This document shows positions 1 through 5,087 of a stretch of 6,693 nucleotides of DNA, one piece after another. Origin of the DNA: Atopobium sp. (GTDB lineage Bacteria; Actinomycetota; Coriobacteriia; Coriobacteriales; Atopobiaceae). The translations under genes and the position numbers were made by a program. Location of the stretch: assembly GCA_018376005.1 (NCBI GenBank), contig JAHACE010000042.1, positions 1 through 6,693 on the forward strand. The letters are read 5' to 3'. Positions within the stretch are counted from its first letter, which is position 1. Each line of letters opens with the position of its first letter. The notes below the pieces were generated by a model. The model had not been told where the DNA came from and searched no databases. It worked only from the letters and a program-made list of their open reading frames with translations.

Positions 1-317
1 CGATACATGCGCCTGGTGATGCCAATTTCAGAGAAATCAATAGGAATGGTGTGGTCGGAGTTATCCAGAACCAGCGTTACCTCAGCAACGCCCACCGCTC
101 CCCTTGCTGATGAGCCAGAGAAGATGACGTCTTCCATAGCCTGGCCACGGAGCATCTTTGCGCTCTGCTCGCCTAATACCCAGAGAATTGCGTCAGAGAC
201 ATTGGACTTACCCGAGCCATTAGGACCAACGACAACGGTAAGACCGGGGTCAAAAACCATCTGAGTTTTATCAGCGAATGACTTAAAACCCTTAAGTGTC
301 AGCGATTTTAGATACAC
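1..317 (-). CDS. smc: Chromosome segregation ATPase SMC, N-terminal part (cut by window edge)
   Basis: This is the beginning of SMC, the ATPase core of the bacterial condensin that compacts and separates chromosomes with ScpA and ScpB. About 105 codons are present; the rest of this roughly 1,200-residue protein lies beyond the left edge. The sequence shows the typical opening YLKSLTLKGFKSFAD, the Walker A motif GPNGSGKS at residues 31-38, and LRG at 56-58, where Arg57 matches the arginine finger of Bacillus subtilis SMC. With the start at 315-317 these residues also carry the B. subtilis numbering, which supports that start. The start codon is GTG and the rnc stop lies 17 bases upstream. An AAAGG stretch sits about 12 bases before the start, which is long for a ribosome binding site. 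Co-transcription with rnc is likely. The reading frame is intact as far as it can be seen. Confidence 0.95.
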   Translation of the reverse strand, partial: MYLKSLTLKGFKSFADKTQMVFDPGLTVVVGPNGSGKSNVSDAILWVLGEQSAKMLRGQAMEDVIFSGSSARGAVGVAEVTLVLDNSDHTIPIDFSEIGITRRMY

Positions 318-334
318 GGGTACAGGGTACCTTT

Positions 335-1066
335 CTACCTTAGGTGCATTTCTGCATCAGCATCAAGCGGAGCGTCATCCACACCAAGACGTACCAGTGC
401 GTCTTGAGCGGCTTCTGACTCTGCGGCTTTCTTTGATGGTCCCTGTCCACGACCCACCTTAAGGCCGTCGACAAATACCACAGCGGTAAACGTTGGTGTG
501 TGAGCAGGTCCACTCTCGCCAATAAGCTTATATTCAGGAGTAGCCTTGCCTTTAGCCTGTACCGCTTCTTGCAAACGAGATTTAGGGCTTACCGAACGAA
601 CTGCCAGCGCTGGAGAAATGTGAGGTCCAAGCGTACGAATAACAAAATCGTGCGTTGGATCAAAACCCGCATCAAGGTAGAGCGCGCCAACAATGGACTC
701 GTAGACGTTCTCCAGAGCAGACTTCATGCCACGCTTTCCCGTGCCCTTCTCGGAAATTCCCATAACAATTAAGGGAGAAATTCCTAGAGCATCAGAGACA
801 ATGGAAAGCGTGTGGCCGGATACTAGAGAGATTTTCAACCTAGTAAGCTGGCCTTCATCCATATCTGGATAACGCTCAAACAGCTCCGTTGCAATAATGG
901 CACCAAGAATTGAGTCACCCAGAAACTCCAGGCGCTCATACGAAGCAGAAACAGGCTTGCCCTCCACCGCCGAAGGGTGTGTGAGGGCAGCCTCGATAAG
1001 TTCTTTATTGGTAAATGTGTGACCGCAAATAGCTTCTGCAGCAGCTACTCGTTCGTGCAATTTCAC
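335..1066 (-). CDS. rnc: Ribonuclease III
   Basis: RNase III cleaves double-stranded RNA, maturing rRNA precursors and some mRNAs. The 243-residue length is normal. The catalytic domain carries the signature ERLEFLGDS (residues 44-52), with Glu47 and Asp51 matching the metal-binding Glu41 and Asp45 of E. coli. Its second metal-binding pair reads N-V-Y-E at 120-123, so Glu123 is present but Asn120 stands where E. coli has Asp114; from memory, Asn is also seen here in other RNase III lineages, so activity is not excluded. A double-stranded RNA binding domain covers about 160-228, ending with the basic KKAAESEAA helix. The start is GTG (1064-1066), 13 bases after acpP, with only a weak AGG-type ribosome binding site, so translation may be coupled to acpP. 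The smc gene follows 17 bases downstream. Confidence 0.96.
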   Translation of the reverse strand: MKLHERVAAAEAICGHTFTNKELIEAALTHPSAVEGKPVSASYERLEFLGDSILGAIIATELFERYPDMDEGQLTRLKISLVSGHTLSIVSDALGISPLIVMGISEKGTGKRGMKSALENVYESIVGALYLDAGFDPTHDFVIRTLGPHISPALAVRSVSPKSRLQEAVQAKGKATPEYKLIGESGPAHTPTFTAVVFVDGLKVGRGQGPSKKAAESEAAQDALVRLGVDDAPLDADAEMHLR

Positions 1067-1079
1067 GTATAAAACCTAC

Positions 1080-1316
1080 TTAAGCAGCAAGAATAGCATC
1101 TACTGCGTCACCAACGGTAGCAATCTCCTCGATGTTTTCTGCATCAAAGGTCATATCAAACTCTTGCTCAAGGTCTGTGACAAGCTGCAAAAGATCAAAT
1201 GAGTCTGCACCAAGATCTTTAAATGAGGTACCCTCTGTGAGCTCAACGGAATCGTCAAGGTCCAGTGTCTCTCTAACAACGTCAATTACCTTTTCAAGTG
1301 TTTCTGTGCGATCCAT
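1080..1316 (-). CDS. acpP: Acyl carrier protein
   Basis: This small acidic cytoplasmic protein (78 residues) carries growing acyl chains on a 4'-phosphopantetheine arm in type II fatty acid synthesis and hands acyl groups to PlsX. The attachment site is Ser39 in GADSFDLLQL; most ACPs have DSLD followed by VEL, so Phe40 and Gln44 are departures. Gln44 takes the place of E. coli Glu41, an acidic residue of recognition helix II. The rest of the helical ACP fold is recognisable, including DLEQEFDMTF and the closing IATVGDAVDAI. I chose the ATG at 1314-1316 because AAGGAGG lies just upstream; a GTG at 1329-1331 would add five residues encoded across that ribosome binding site. The gene follows the plsX terminator, so it probably opens a new transcription unit that includes rnc and smc. 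Confidence 0.95.
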   Translation of the reverse strand: MDRTETLEKVIDVVRETLDLDDSVELTEGTSFKDLGADSFDLLQLVTDLEQEFDMTFDAENIEEIATVGDAVDAILAA

Positions 1317-1320
1317 ACAT

Positions 1321-1327
1321 CCTCCTT
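1321..1327 (-). promoter_or_regulatory. Ribosome binding site of acpP
   Basis: The minus strand reads AAGGAGG, a near-perfect Shine-Dalgarno sequence, 4 bases before the ATG at 1314-1316. It decides the start: the upstream in-frame GTG (1329-1331) would place this site inside the coding region. Confidence 0.8.
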
Positions 1328-1349
1328 GCACACAACAATGACGCTATTA

Positions 1350-1377
1350 ATTTTACCCCGTGAGGGACGTCTGTATG
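1350..1377 (-). promoter_or_regulatory. Candidate promoter for acpP-rnc-smc
   Basis: On the minus strand a good -10 box, TAAAAT (1350-1355), lies 16 bases downstream of a weak -35, CATACA (1372-1377). Transcription would start near 1343, giving a leader of about 27 bases that contains the AAGGAGG site. Position supports it: it lies between the plsX terminator and acpP. The -35 matches only half the consensus, so this is a tentative call. Confidence 0.35.
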
Positions 1378-1409
1378 ATGACATTACTAAAGCTGAAACA
1401 AACAATCTT

Positions 1410-1443
1410 AAAAAAGTAAAGCCCACAGAATTGTCCATGGGCT
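1410..1443 (-). terminator. Intrinsic terminator after plsX
   Basis: On the minus strand the arms AGCCCAT (1437-1443) and GTGGGCT (1420-1426) form a 7-pair stem, including one U-G pair, around a 10-base loop. The 3' side continues as TTAC and then six T (1410-1415). The stem is fairly short but GC-rich at its base. It starts about 40 bases after the plsX stop, a normal place for the end of a transcript, and separates plsX from acpP. Confidence 0.75.
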
Positions 1444-1484
1444 CCACCATAACTTATAAAAGATTTATGCAACAGGCGCTTTTA

Positions 1485-2337
1485 CTACAGCTGAATTGAC
1501 GAAGAGATTTTCTCAATTAAGTTAGCGCGCACTGCATTTGCTGCAGAAAGTGTTCCTGCGCACACAGCAGAAGAGCTGGTAGCACCATGTCCTTTAAGTA
1601 CAGGTGCAGAAACACCTAGCAAGAAGGCACCACCAACAGAATCTCCTGAAAGTTCTGCTGCCGTAGCCTTAAGAGCATCTTTCAAAAGAAGTGCGCCAAA
1701 CGCAGCCTTCTTGGAGGAATTAATTGCGTCTTTGAGGCTAGACATAATGAACTTGCCCGTGCTCTCAATGGATTTTAAGGCCACATTTCCTGTAAAGCCA
1801 TCTGTCACAATAACATCAAAGCGGCTTCCTAAAATATCAGTTCCCTCAGCATTTCCACCAAAATTGATAGCCGCTTCTGCAAGAGCCGCATGATATGAAC
1901 ACATCAGCGTTAGCACCAGTATCCAAAAAGACAGTTTTATGACCACCAAGTCCAGGAAGAATCAGGGTAAGTGCAGGGCGTTTTACACCCTTAATGCGAC
2001 CAATACCAAAGGTAGCTGCAGTAAGCACTGCTCCTGTAGAGCCTGCCGAAAAAAGACCGTCAGCCTCTCCAGCCTTGACTGCCTGCGCAGCCCTTACAAT
2101 ACTGGCGTCTTTCTTCTGCCTAACCGCATTGGCGGGGTGTTCGCTCATTGCAATAACTTCAGTGGTTACCAAAGCCTTTGCGCGCTCATGCTTGCTTGCA
2201 AAAGGAGTAACAAACTCATCAGCTCCAGCGAGAAGAACCTCTAGATCTTTGTCCTTCTCAAGAGCCATACGAACTCCCTCAAGAACAACCTCAGGGCTTT
2301 GGTCAGATCCCATAACGTCTACACAAATAACGGGCAT
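1485..2337 (-). pseudogene. plsX: Phosphate acyltransferase PlsX, broken by an internal deletion and frameshift
   Basis: PlsX converts acyl-ACP and phosphate to acyl-phosphate, which PlsY uses for the first acylation of glycerol-3-phosphate. The N-terminal half (MPVICVDVMGSD, LFSAGSTGAVL, FLDTGANADV) is intact to residue 146, at 1900-1902. The C-terminal half (YHAALAEAA, FGGNAEGTDIL, VIVTDGFTGNVALK, GGAFLLGV, LKGHGATSS) resumes in another frame at about 1892 and stops at 1485. Joined, the halves give about 281 residues; the family usually has about 330. The missing 45-50 residues include the conserved block that normally reads like GLLNIGEE followed by KG. Read straight through, the first frame ends at 1846 after 17 unrelated residues. 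The second half lacks a convincing start site. The upstream AAGGAG (2343-2348) is 5 bases from the ATG and looks normal. Both halves are otherwise well preserved, so the break is recent, or an error in sequencing or assembly. Confidence 0.85.
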
Positions 2338-2356
2338 GATAACTCCTTAGTGCTAT

Positions 2357-2393
2357 AAAAAAGAAGGCTGGCCCCTAAAGAACCAGCCTTCTT
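2357..2393 (-). terminator. Strong intrinsic terminator between rpmF and plsX
   Basis: On the minus strand AAGAAGGCTGG is rare in the window only as the complement arm; the actual hairpin arms are AAGAAGGCTGG (2383-2393) and CCAGCCTTCTT (2361-2371). They pair perfectly over 11 bases around an 11-base loop (2372-2382) and are followed by T, giving a run of six T at 2357-2362. It begins 20 bases after the rpmF stop and ends 19 bases before the plsX ATG, leaving room for a ribosome binding site but not for a separate plsX promoter. Either plsX depends on read-through or regulated attenuation, or its promoter lies inside rpmF. Confidence 0.88.
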
Positions 2394-2413
2394 GGCCATA
2401 CGATGTATGAGTG

Positions 2414-2593
2414 TTACTCAGTAACAACAACCTCACGGTCCTTGTAGAAGCCACAGTTAGGGCATACGTGGTGAGGAAGCTTTGGAGCGCCGCACTGTGG
2501 GCATACAGAGCGAGCTGCTGCGTTAAGCTTGCTGTTTGCCGAACGACGGGTGTGGGTTGCGCCGCGGCCCTTCTTTTGTTTAGGTACTGCCAT
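2414..2593 (-). CDS. rpmF: 50S ribosomal protein L32 (zinc-ribbon form)
   Basis: L32 is a small basic protein of the large ribosomal subunit. The 59-residue product begins MAVPKQKKGRGATHTRRS, typical of the family. Four cysteines, Cys31, Cys34, Cys44 and Cys47 (CPQC and CPNC), form the zinc-binding ribbon, so this is the C+ form rather than the cysteine-less form that some bacteria use under zinc limitation. The ATG at 2591-2593 has AGAGG 6 bases upstream. A DUF177 gene upstream and plsX downstream is the usual bacterial neighbourhood. The 147-base gap upstream holds a candidate promoter and a leader hairpin, so rpmF may be transcribed separately from the DUF177 gene. A strong terminator follows. 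Confidence 0.97.
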   Translation of the reverse strand: MAVPKQKKGRGATHTRRSANSKLNAAARSVCPQCGAPKLPHHVCPNCGFYKDREVVVTE

Positions 2594-2617
2594 CTTAAAC
2601 CTCTTTTGCTCTTGCTA

Positions 2618-2642
2618 GCGCCCCTAAAACATATGAGGGCGC
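2618..2642 (-). promoter_or_regulatory. GC-rich hairpin in the rpmF leader
   Basis: On the minus strand GCGCCC (2637-2642) pairs with GGGCGC (2618-2623) around a 13-base loop. The stem lies 24 bases before the rpmF ATG and about 13 bases upstream of its AGAGG site. No T-run follows, so it is not an intrinsic terminator. It could stabilise the mRNA or serve in feedback control of L32, but no known leader class was recognised; the role is inference. Confidence 0.5.
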
Positions 2643-2667
2643 GACCCATTCACATAATGCGTTGGAT

Positions 2668-2696
2668 ACTATACCACGTACTGACACATTTTGTAC
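2668..2696 (-). promoter_or_regulatory. Candidate extended -10 promoter of rpmF, overlapped by an inverted repeat
   Basis: On the minus strand TGG followed by TATAGT (2668-2676) makes an extended -10 element. A -35-like match is poor, which is tolerable for an extended -10 promoter. A perfect 6-base inverted repeat, ACGTAC (2693-2698) and GTACGT (2676-2681), separated by 11 bases, flanks the spacer just upstream of the -10. It could be an operator. Transcription would start near 2661, with a leader of roughly 68 bases. Confidence 0.4.
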
Positions 2697-2707
2697 GTAG
2701 ATACAGC

Positions 2708-2734
2708 ATTTCTTCACCATTTAGGAGAAGAAAT
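2708..2734. repeat. AT-rich inverted repeat behind the DUF177 gene
   Basis: ATTTCTTC (2708-2715) and GAAGAAAT (2727-2734) are perfect 8-base complements around an 11-base loop. The site lies just after the DUF177 stop. On the minus strand no T-run follows, so it is a poor terminator for the gene upstream; the T-rich side lies in the plus direction, where no gene was found. It may protect the 3' end of the transcript, or be chance in AT-rich sequence. Confidence 0.35.
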
Positions 2735-2740
2735 TTTATT

Positions 2741-3310
2741 TTACTCTTCCGAATCCGGCTCAATCACAAGATTTTTGAGAGCCGCAAACGGGTTTGAAGC
2801 AAGCTTTTCTTCTTCTCGCTTCTGCTCAATCTGAGCTGCATGACCGCAATCCTCTTCATTCAGATTGCAACCGCATACTGGGCAAAGTCCCTTGCAGTCG
2901 GACTTGCACAGTACAACATAAGGCGTCTCCATAACAAGCGAAGGCAAAAGAGCCTCTGCAAGATCGATGGTTTTATCGGCATTTACTAAAACGTAATCTG
3001 CCTCATCTTCATCATCTGCAGAAATTACAGGCTCTTCAAAGAGATAATACTCATCTACCTCTGCGTTTAAAGAGAGATGTGCGTCCTCAAGACAACGGTC
3101 ACACGTACCAACTGCGTCAGCACGAAGCATTCCGGTAACCAAAATGCCCTCACCTGCGTTGGTAAGCACTAGATCAAAATCAATTCCCATAGGAAGAGAA
3201 AATTCATGCTCCCCTAGCTCATACGAATCTTCATTGAGATGACCCGCATAAGAAACGGTATCGCCTGCATTTGCAAGGCGATCATCTAGTGCATAAAGAA
3301 CTGGTTGCAT
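2741..3310 (-). CDS. yceD: DUF177 (YceD-family) protein linked to rRNA/L32
   Basis: DUF177/YceD proteins are widely found next to rpmF and have been linked to 23S rRNA accumulation; the exact reaction is unknown. The 189-residue product shows both family landmarks: a Cys-x-x-Cys pair (TCDRC, Cys70 and Cys73), and the block DLAEALLPSL followed by LCKSDCKGLCPVCGCNLN, with cysteines at 135, 139, 143, 146 and 148. These probably bind zinc. The C-terminal tail is charged and ends NPFAALKNL, as in other members. The ATG at 3308-3310 lies 5 bases after the SepIVA-like gene, and no good ribosome binding site is visible, so translation is probably coupled to that gene. rpmF lies 147 bases downstream. 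It is cytoplasmic, with no signal peptide or membrane segment. Confidence 0.9.
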   Translation of the reverse strand: MQPVLYALDDRLANAGDTVSYAGHLNEDSYELGEHEFSLPMGIDFDLVLTNAGEGILVTGMLRADAVGTCDRCLEDAHLSLNAEVDEYYLFEEPVISADDEDEADYVLVNADKTIDLAEALLPSLVMETPYVVLCKSDCKGLCPVCGCNLNEEDCGHAAQIEQKREEEKLASNPFAALKNLVIEPDSEE

Positions 3311-3315
3311 TGGAA

Positions 3316-3813
3316 TTACCAGGCAACGTTATTGCTGGTGTTACGAGGACCAGAGTTCTCATCAAGTGTCTGACGAACACGAGAGACTGAATTTGTCAGG
3401 CTCTTGAGGTTCTCCTCAAGGTGAGCAAGAACGGTATCTGCATACTCCTCAGCGTTGTAGCGAGTATCGCGCTCATACTGCTCTGCCTGGTCACGAATGC
3501 CATCTGCCTGCTGCTGAGCAAGGCGGACAACCTCCTGGTCACCAGCAAGAATCATAGCCTGCTGCTGTGCGTCAGCAATGATGGATTCTGCCTGAGCACG
3601 CGCGCGCTCAAGGGTCTCATCCTCTTCCTTGATGATGCGACGAGCGGTTGCAAACTCTTCTGGGAAGACACGACGAATCTCGTCAAGCAGCTCGTAGAAG
3701 TCCTGGGCATCAATAATCTTCTTGTTACCGCCATCCATAAAAGGTGACTTAGCCTCAGTTACCATCTGCTCAATCTCAGATACAAGGCTCTCAATTTCCT
3801 CGCCTGGCTGCAT
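3316..3813 (-). CDS. sepIVA: SepIVA/DivIVA-like coiled-coil protein, probable cell-division factor
   Basis: The product is 165 residues, acidic, mainly helical, with no membrane segment. From memory it resembles mycobacterial SepIVA (Rv2927c) at both ends: residues about 38-82 (FYELLDEIRRVFPEEF, then an Ala/Glu-rich helix) match the SepIVA N-terminal region, and about 93-150 (EVVRLAQQQADGIRDQAEQY to SVSRVRQTL) match its C-terminal region. SepIVA has about 245 residues, so the central coiled coil is shorter here. Context agrees: in mycobacteria sepIVA lies next to a DUF177 gene, near rnc and smc. SepIVA is a DivIVA-type septation factor; a role in division or polar envelope growth here is inference. 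Automated annotation might call such a helix an ATP synthase subunit b-like protein, but there is no N-terminal membrane anchor. The ATG has AAAGGAG 6 bases upstream, a strong site. The tail (PRNTSNNVAW) is low-complexity and probably disordered. Confidence 0.75.
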   Translation of the reverse strand: MQPGEEIESLVSEIEQMVTEAKSPFMDGGNKKIIDAQDFYELLDEIRRVFPEEFATARRIIKEEDETLERARAQAESIIADAQQQAMILAGDQEVVRLAQQQADGIRDQAEQYERDTRYNAEEYADTVLAHLEENLKSLTNSVSRVRQTLDENSGPRNTSNNVAW

Positions 3814-3846
3814 CCAGGGCTCCTTTCAATCCAATACATAAGCTGT

Positions 3847-3875
3847 GTTATATGCAGTTTTAGCCCTTATGAGCA
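3847..3875 (-). promoter_or_regulatory. Candidate promoter of the SepIVA-like gene
   Basis: In the 126-base gap after coaD, the minus strand carries TATAAC (3847-3852) as a -10 box, 17 bases downstream of TGCTCA (3870-3875), a half match to the -35 consensus. Transcription would begin near 3840, about 27 bases before the ATG. The gap has no convincing terminator for coaD, so read-through from recG-rsmD-coaD is also possible. Confidence 0.3.
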
Positions 3876-3939
3876 CGACGCATAAAACACCTTTTTAAGA
3901 ATGTTAGCAGAATATAATGAAAATGCAGGGCAAATATAC

Positions 3940-4449
3940 TTAATTACCGCAATTATGCAGAGCATCAAGCTTTTTAATGACGTTCTTTGGTACCAAAAAT
4001 GATACATCTGCGCCCATAGCTGAAATTTCTCTCACAATTGAGGAAGAAATATAGCCGTACTCTGGACTAGACATAACAAAGACGCTCTCCAGCTCAGGAG
4101 CCATATGAGCGTTAAGATCTGCCTGCTGCAGCTCATACTCAAAGTCTGTCATAGCTCTTAGGCCTTTAACAACACCACCTGCGCCGCGAGCATTGCAGAA
4201 ATCAACCAGAAGACCTTCCATAGGCTCTACAGAAACGTCCACAAGTCCTTCATCTACCAGAGCGTCTTTAAGCATCTGTACACGCTCTTCAAGAGAAAAC
4301 GTAGTTCCCGTGCCGTGTTTGCGCTTTGAAGCTGCTACAGCTACCGTAACATTTTCAAAAAGGCGAGAAGCTCGTTTGATTACATCAAGGTGTCCGTTTG
4401 TGACGGGATCAAAAGTACCTGGTACAACTACGTGAGTGATGCTGTTCAA
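3940..4449 (-). CDS. coaD: Phosphopantetheine adenylyltransferase
   Basis: CoaD transfers AMP from ATP to 4'-phosphopantetheine, giving dephospho-CoA in the penultimate step of CoA synthesis. The 169-residue length is usual (about 160). The nucleotidyltransferase signature GTFDPVTNGH (residues 11-20) holds the T/HxGH-type motif with His20. KGLRAMTDFEYELQQA (about 95-110) and SSPEYGYISSSIVREI (127-142) are the other conserved blocks, contributing substrate and ATP contacts. The start is TTG (4447-4449), supported by AGGAG 5 bases upstream and the normal MNSITHVVVPGTFDP beginning. That ribosome binding site overlaps the rsmD stop, 8 bases away, so the two are probably translated together, as in many actinobacteria and Firmicutes where rsmD and coaD are adjacent. 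CoA made here also feeds ACP maturation. Confidence 0.97.
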   Translation of the reverse strand: MNSITHVVVPGTFDPVTNGHLDVIKRASRLFENVTVAVAASKRKHGTGTTFSLEERVQMLKDALVDEGLVDVSVEPMEGLLVDFCNARGAGGVVKGLRAMTDFEYELQQADLNAHMAPELESVFVMSSPEYGYISSSIVREISAMGADVSFLVPKNVIKKLDALHNCGN

Positions 4450-4454
4450 CGTAT

Positions 4455-4459
4455 CTCCT
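4455..4459 (-). promoter_or_regulatory. Ribosome binding site of coaD, overlapping the rsmD stop
   Basis: The minus strand reads AGGAG, 5 bases before the TTG start of coaD, and its first two bases belong to the rsmD stop codon TAG (4458-4460). It is the main evidence for the TTG start and suggests translational coupling. Confidence 0.75.
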
Positions 4460-5036
4460 ATCCCTCACAACGAACAAGTAAATCAACTTGAGCAATACCA
4501 TAACGCTTACTCTTAGAAAGCTCAAAATTATCAAGAGAAAGTGAATCAGATTTATGGCTATGCTCATAGACTACTACAGCGTCTTTTGTCAGACTTCCCG
4601 CCTGAGTCAAGTCTTTGAGCAGCTTGGATACTACCTCTGCCTCAACCGCATAAGGAGGGTCCAAAAATACCACGTCAAAAGGACCTCCAAACAACTGAGA
4701 TGACTCAGCTAAGCGCGCTGTATCACCGCAGATAACACTCATCTTAGAGGTGCTTACGCCAAGAGATTTAGCCGTACGCTTAATGCGATCGCACGTCTTT
4801 CTATCTTTATCAACAAAAGCAGCGTATAGCGCTCCTCTAGAAAGAAGCTCAAAACCCATAGCGCCTGAACCTGCAAAAGCGTCAAGCACCCTGGACTCAC
4901 TGAGGTCAAGACCGCGAGAAGCCAAGATGGAACTTGCTATGGCCTCGCGCGTACGATCAGTGGTTGGTCGCGTAGTCCCCTTGCCATCAGGGGCCTCAAT
5001 TGCACGACCTTTCCATTTTCCGCCAACAATTCTCAT
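4458..5036 (-). CDS. rsmD: 16S rRNA (guanine-966-N2) methyltransferase RsmD
   Basis: RsmD methylates G966 of 16S rRNA using S-adenosylmethionine. The 192-residue product starts MRIVGGKWKGRAIEAP, as in the family, followed by RPTTDRTRE (23-31). The SAM-binding motif I is LDAFAGSGAMG (51-61), an acidic residue of motif II is in FVDKDR (74-79), and the catalytic motif IV is FLDPPY (124-129). I prefer the ATG at 5034-5036, because the family begins at MRI; in-frame TTG (5052-5054) and GTG (5049-5051) starts would add five or six residues, and all three have only modest ribosome binding sites (GATAGG, GGCGAG). The recG stop lies about 50 bases upstream, and coaD follows after 8 bases. Confidence 0.93.
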   Translation of the reverse strand: MRIVGGKWKGRAIEAPDGKGTTRPTTDRTREAIASSILASRGLDLSESRVLDAFAGSGAMGFELLSRGALYAAFVDKDRKTCDRIKRTAKSLGVSTSKMSVICGDTARLAESSQLFGGPFDVVFLDPPYAVEAEVVSKLLKDLTQAGSLTKDAVVVYEHSHKSDSLSLDNFELSKSKRYGIAQVDLLVRCEG

Positions 5037-5087
5037 GGGGTTTCTCGCCACCAAACCTATCTTGTACTGCAGTTCACCTGCAGGTTA

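Noticed and set aside
1317..1331. Longer acpP starting at GTG 1329-1331
   Set aside because: The extra codons span the AAGGAGG ribosome binding site, which fits the ATG at 1316.
1893..1902. Programmed frameshift in plsX
   Set aside because: No slippery run or following stem was seen, and a frameshift alone would not supply the 45-50 missing family residues.
1485..1949. The plsX C-terminal half as an independent gene
   Set aside because: Its possible starts (TTG at 1947-1949, ATG at 1902-1904) lack a ribosome binding site and its first residues come from the other frame of the N-terminal half.
1939..2350. Plus-strand open frames opposite plsX
   Set aside because: They lie antisense to conserved coding sequence, overlap each other and show no recognisable family; the same holds for plus-strand frames opposite rnc, coaD, rsmD and recG.
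5066..5084. Two CTGCAG palindromes between recG and rsmD
   Set aside because: Too short and too close to call a repeat or operator; no promoter or terminator shape around them.
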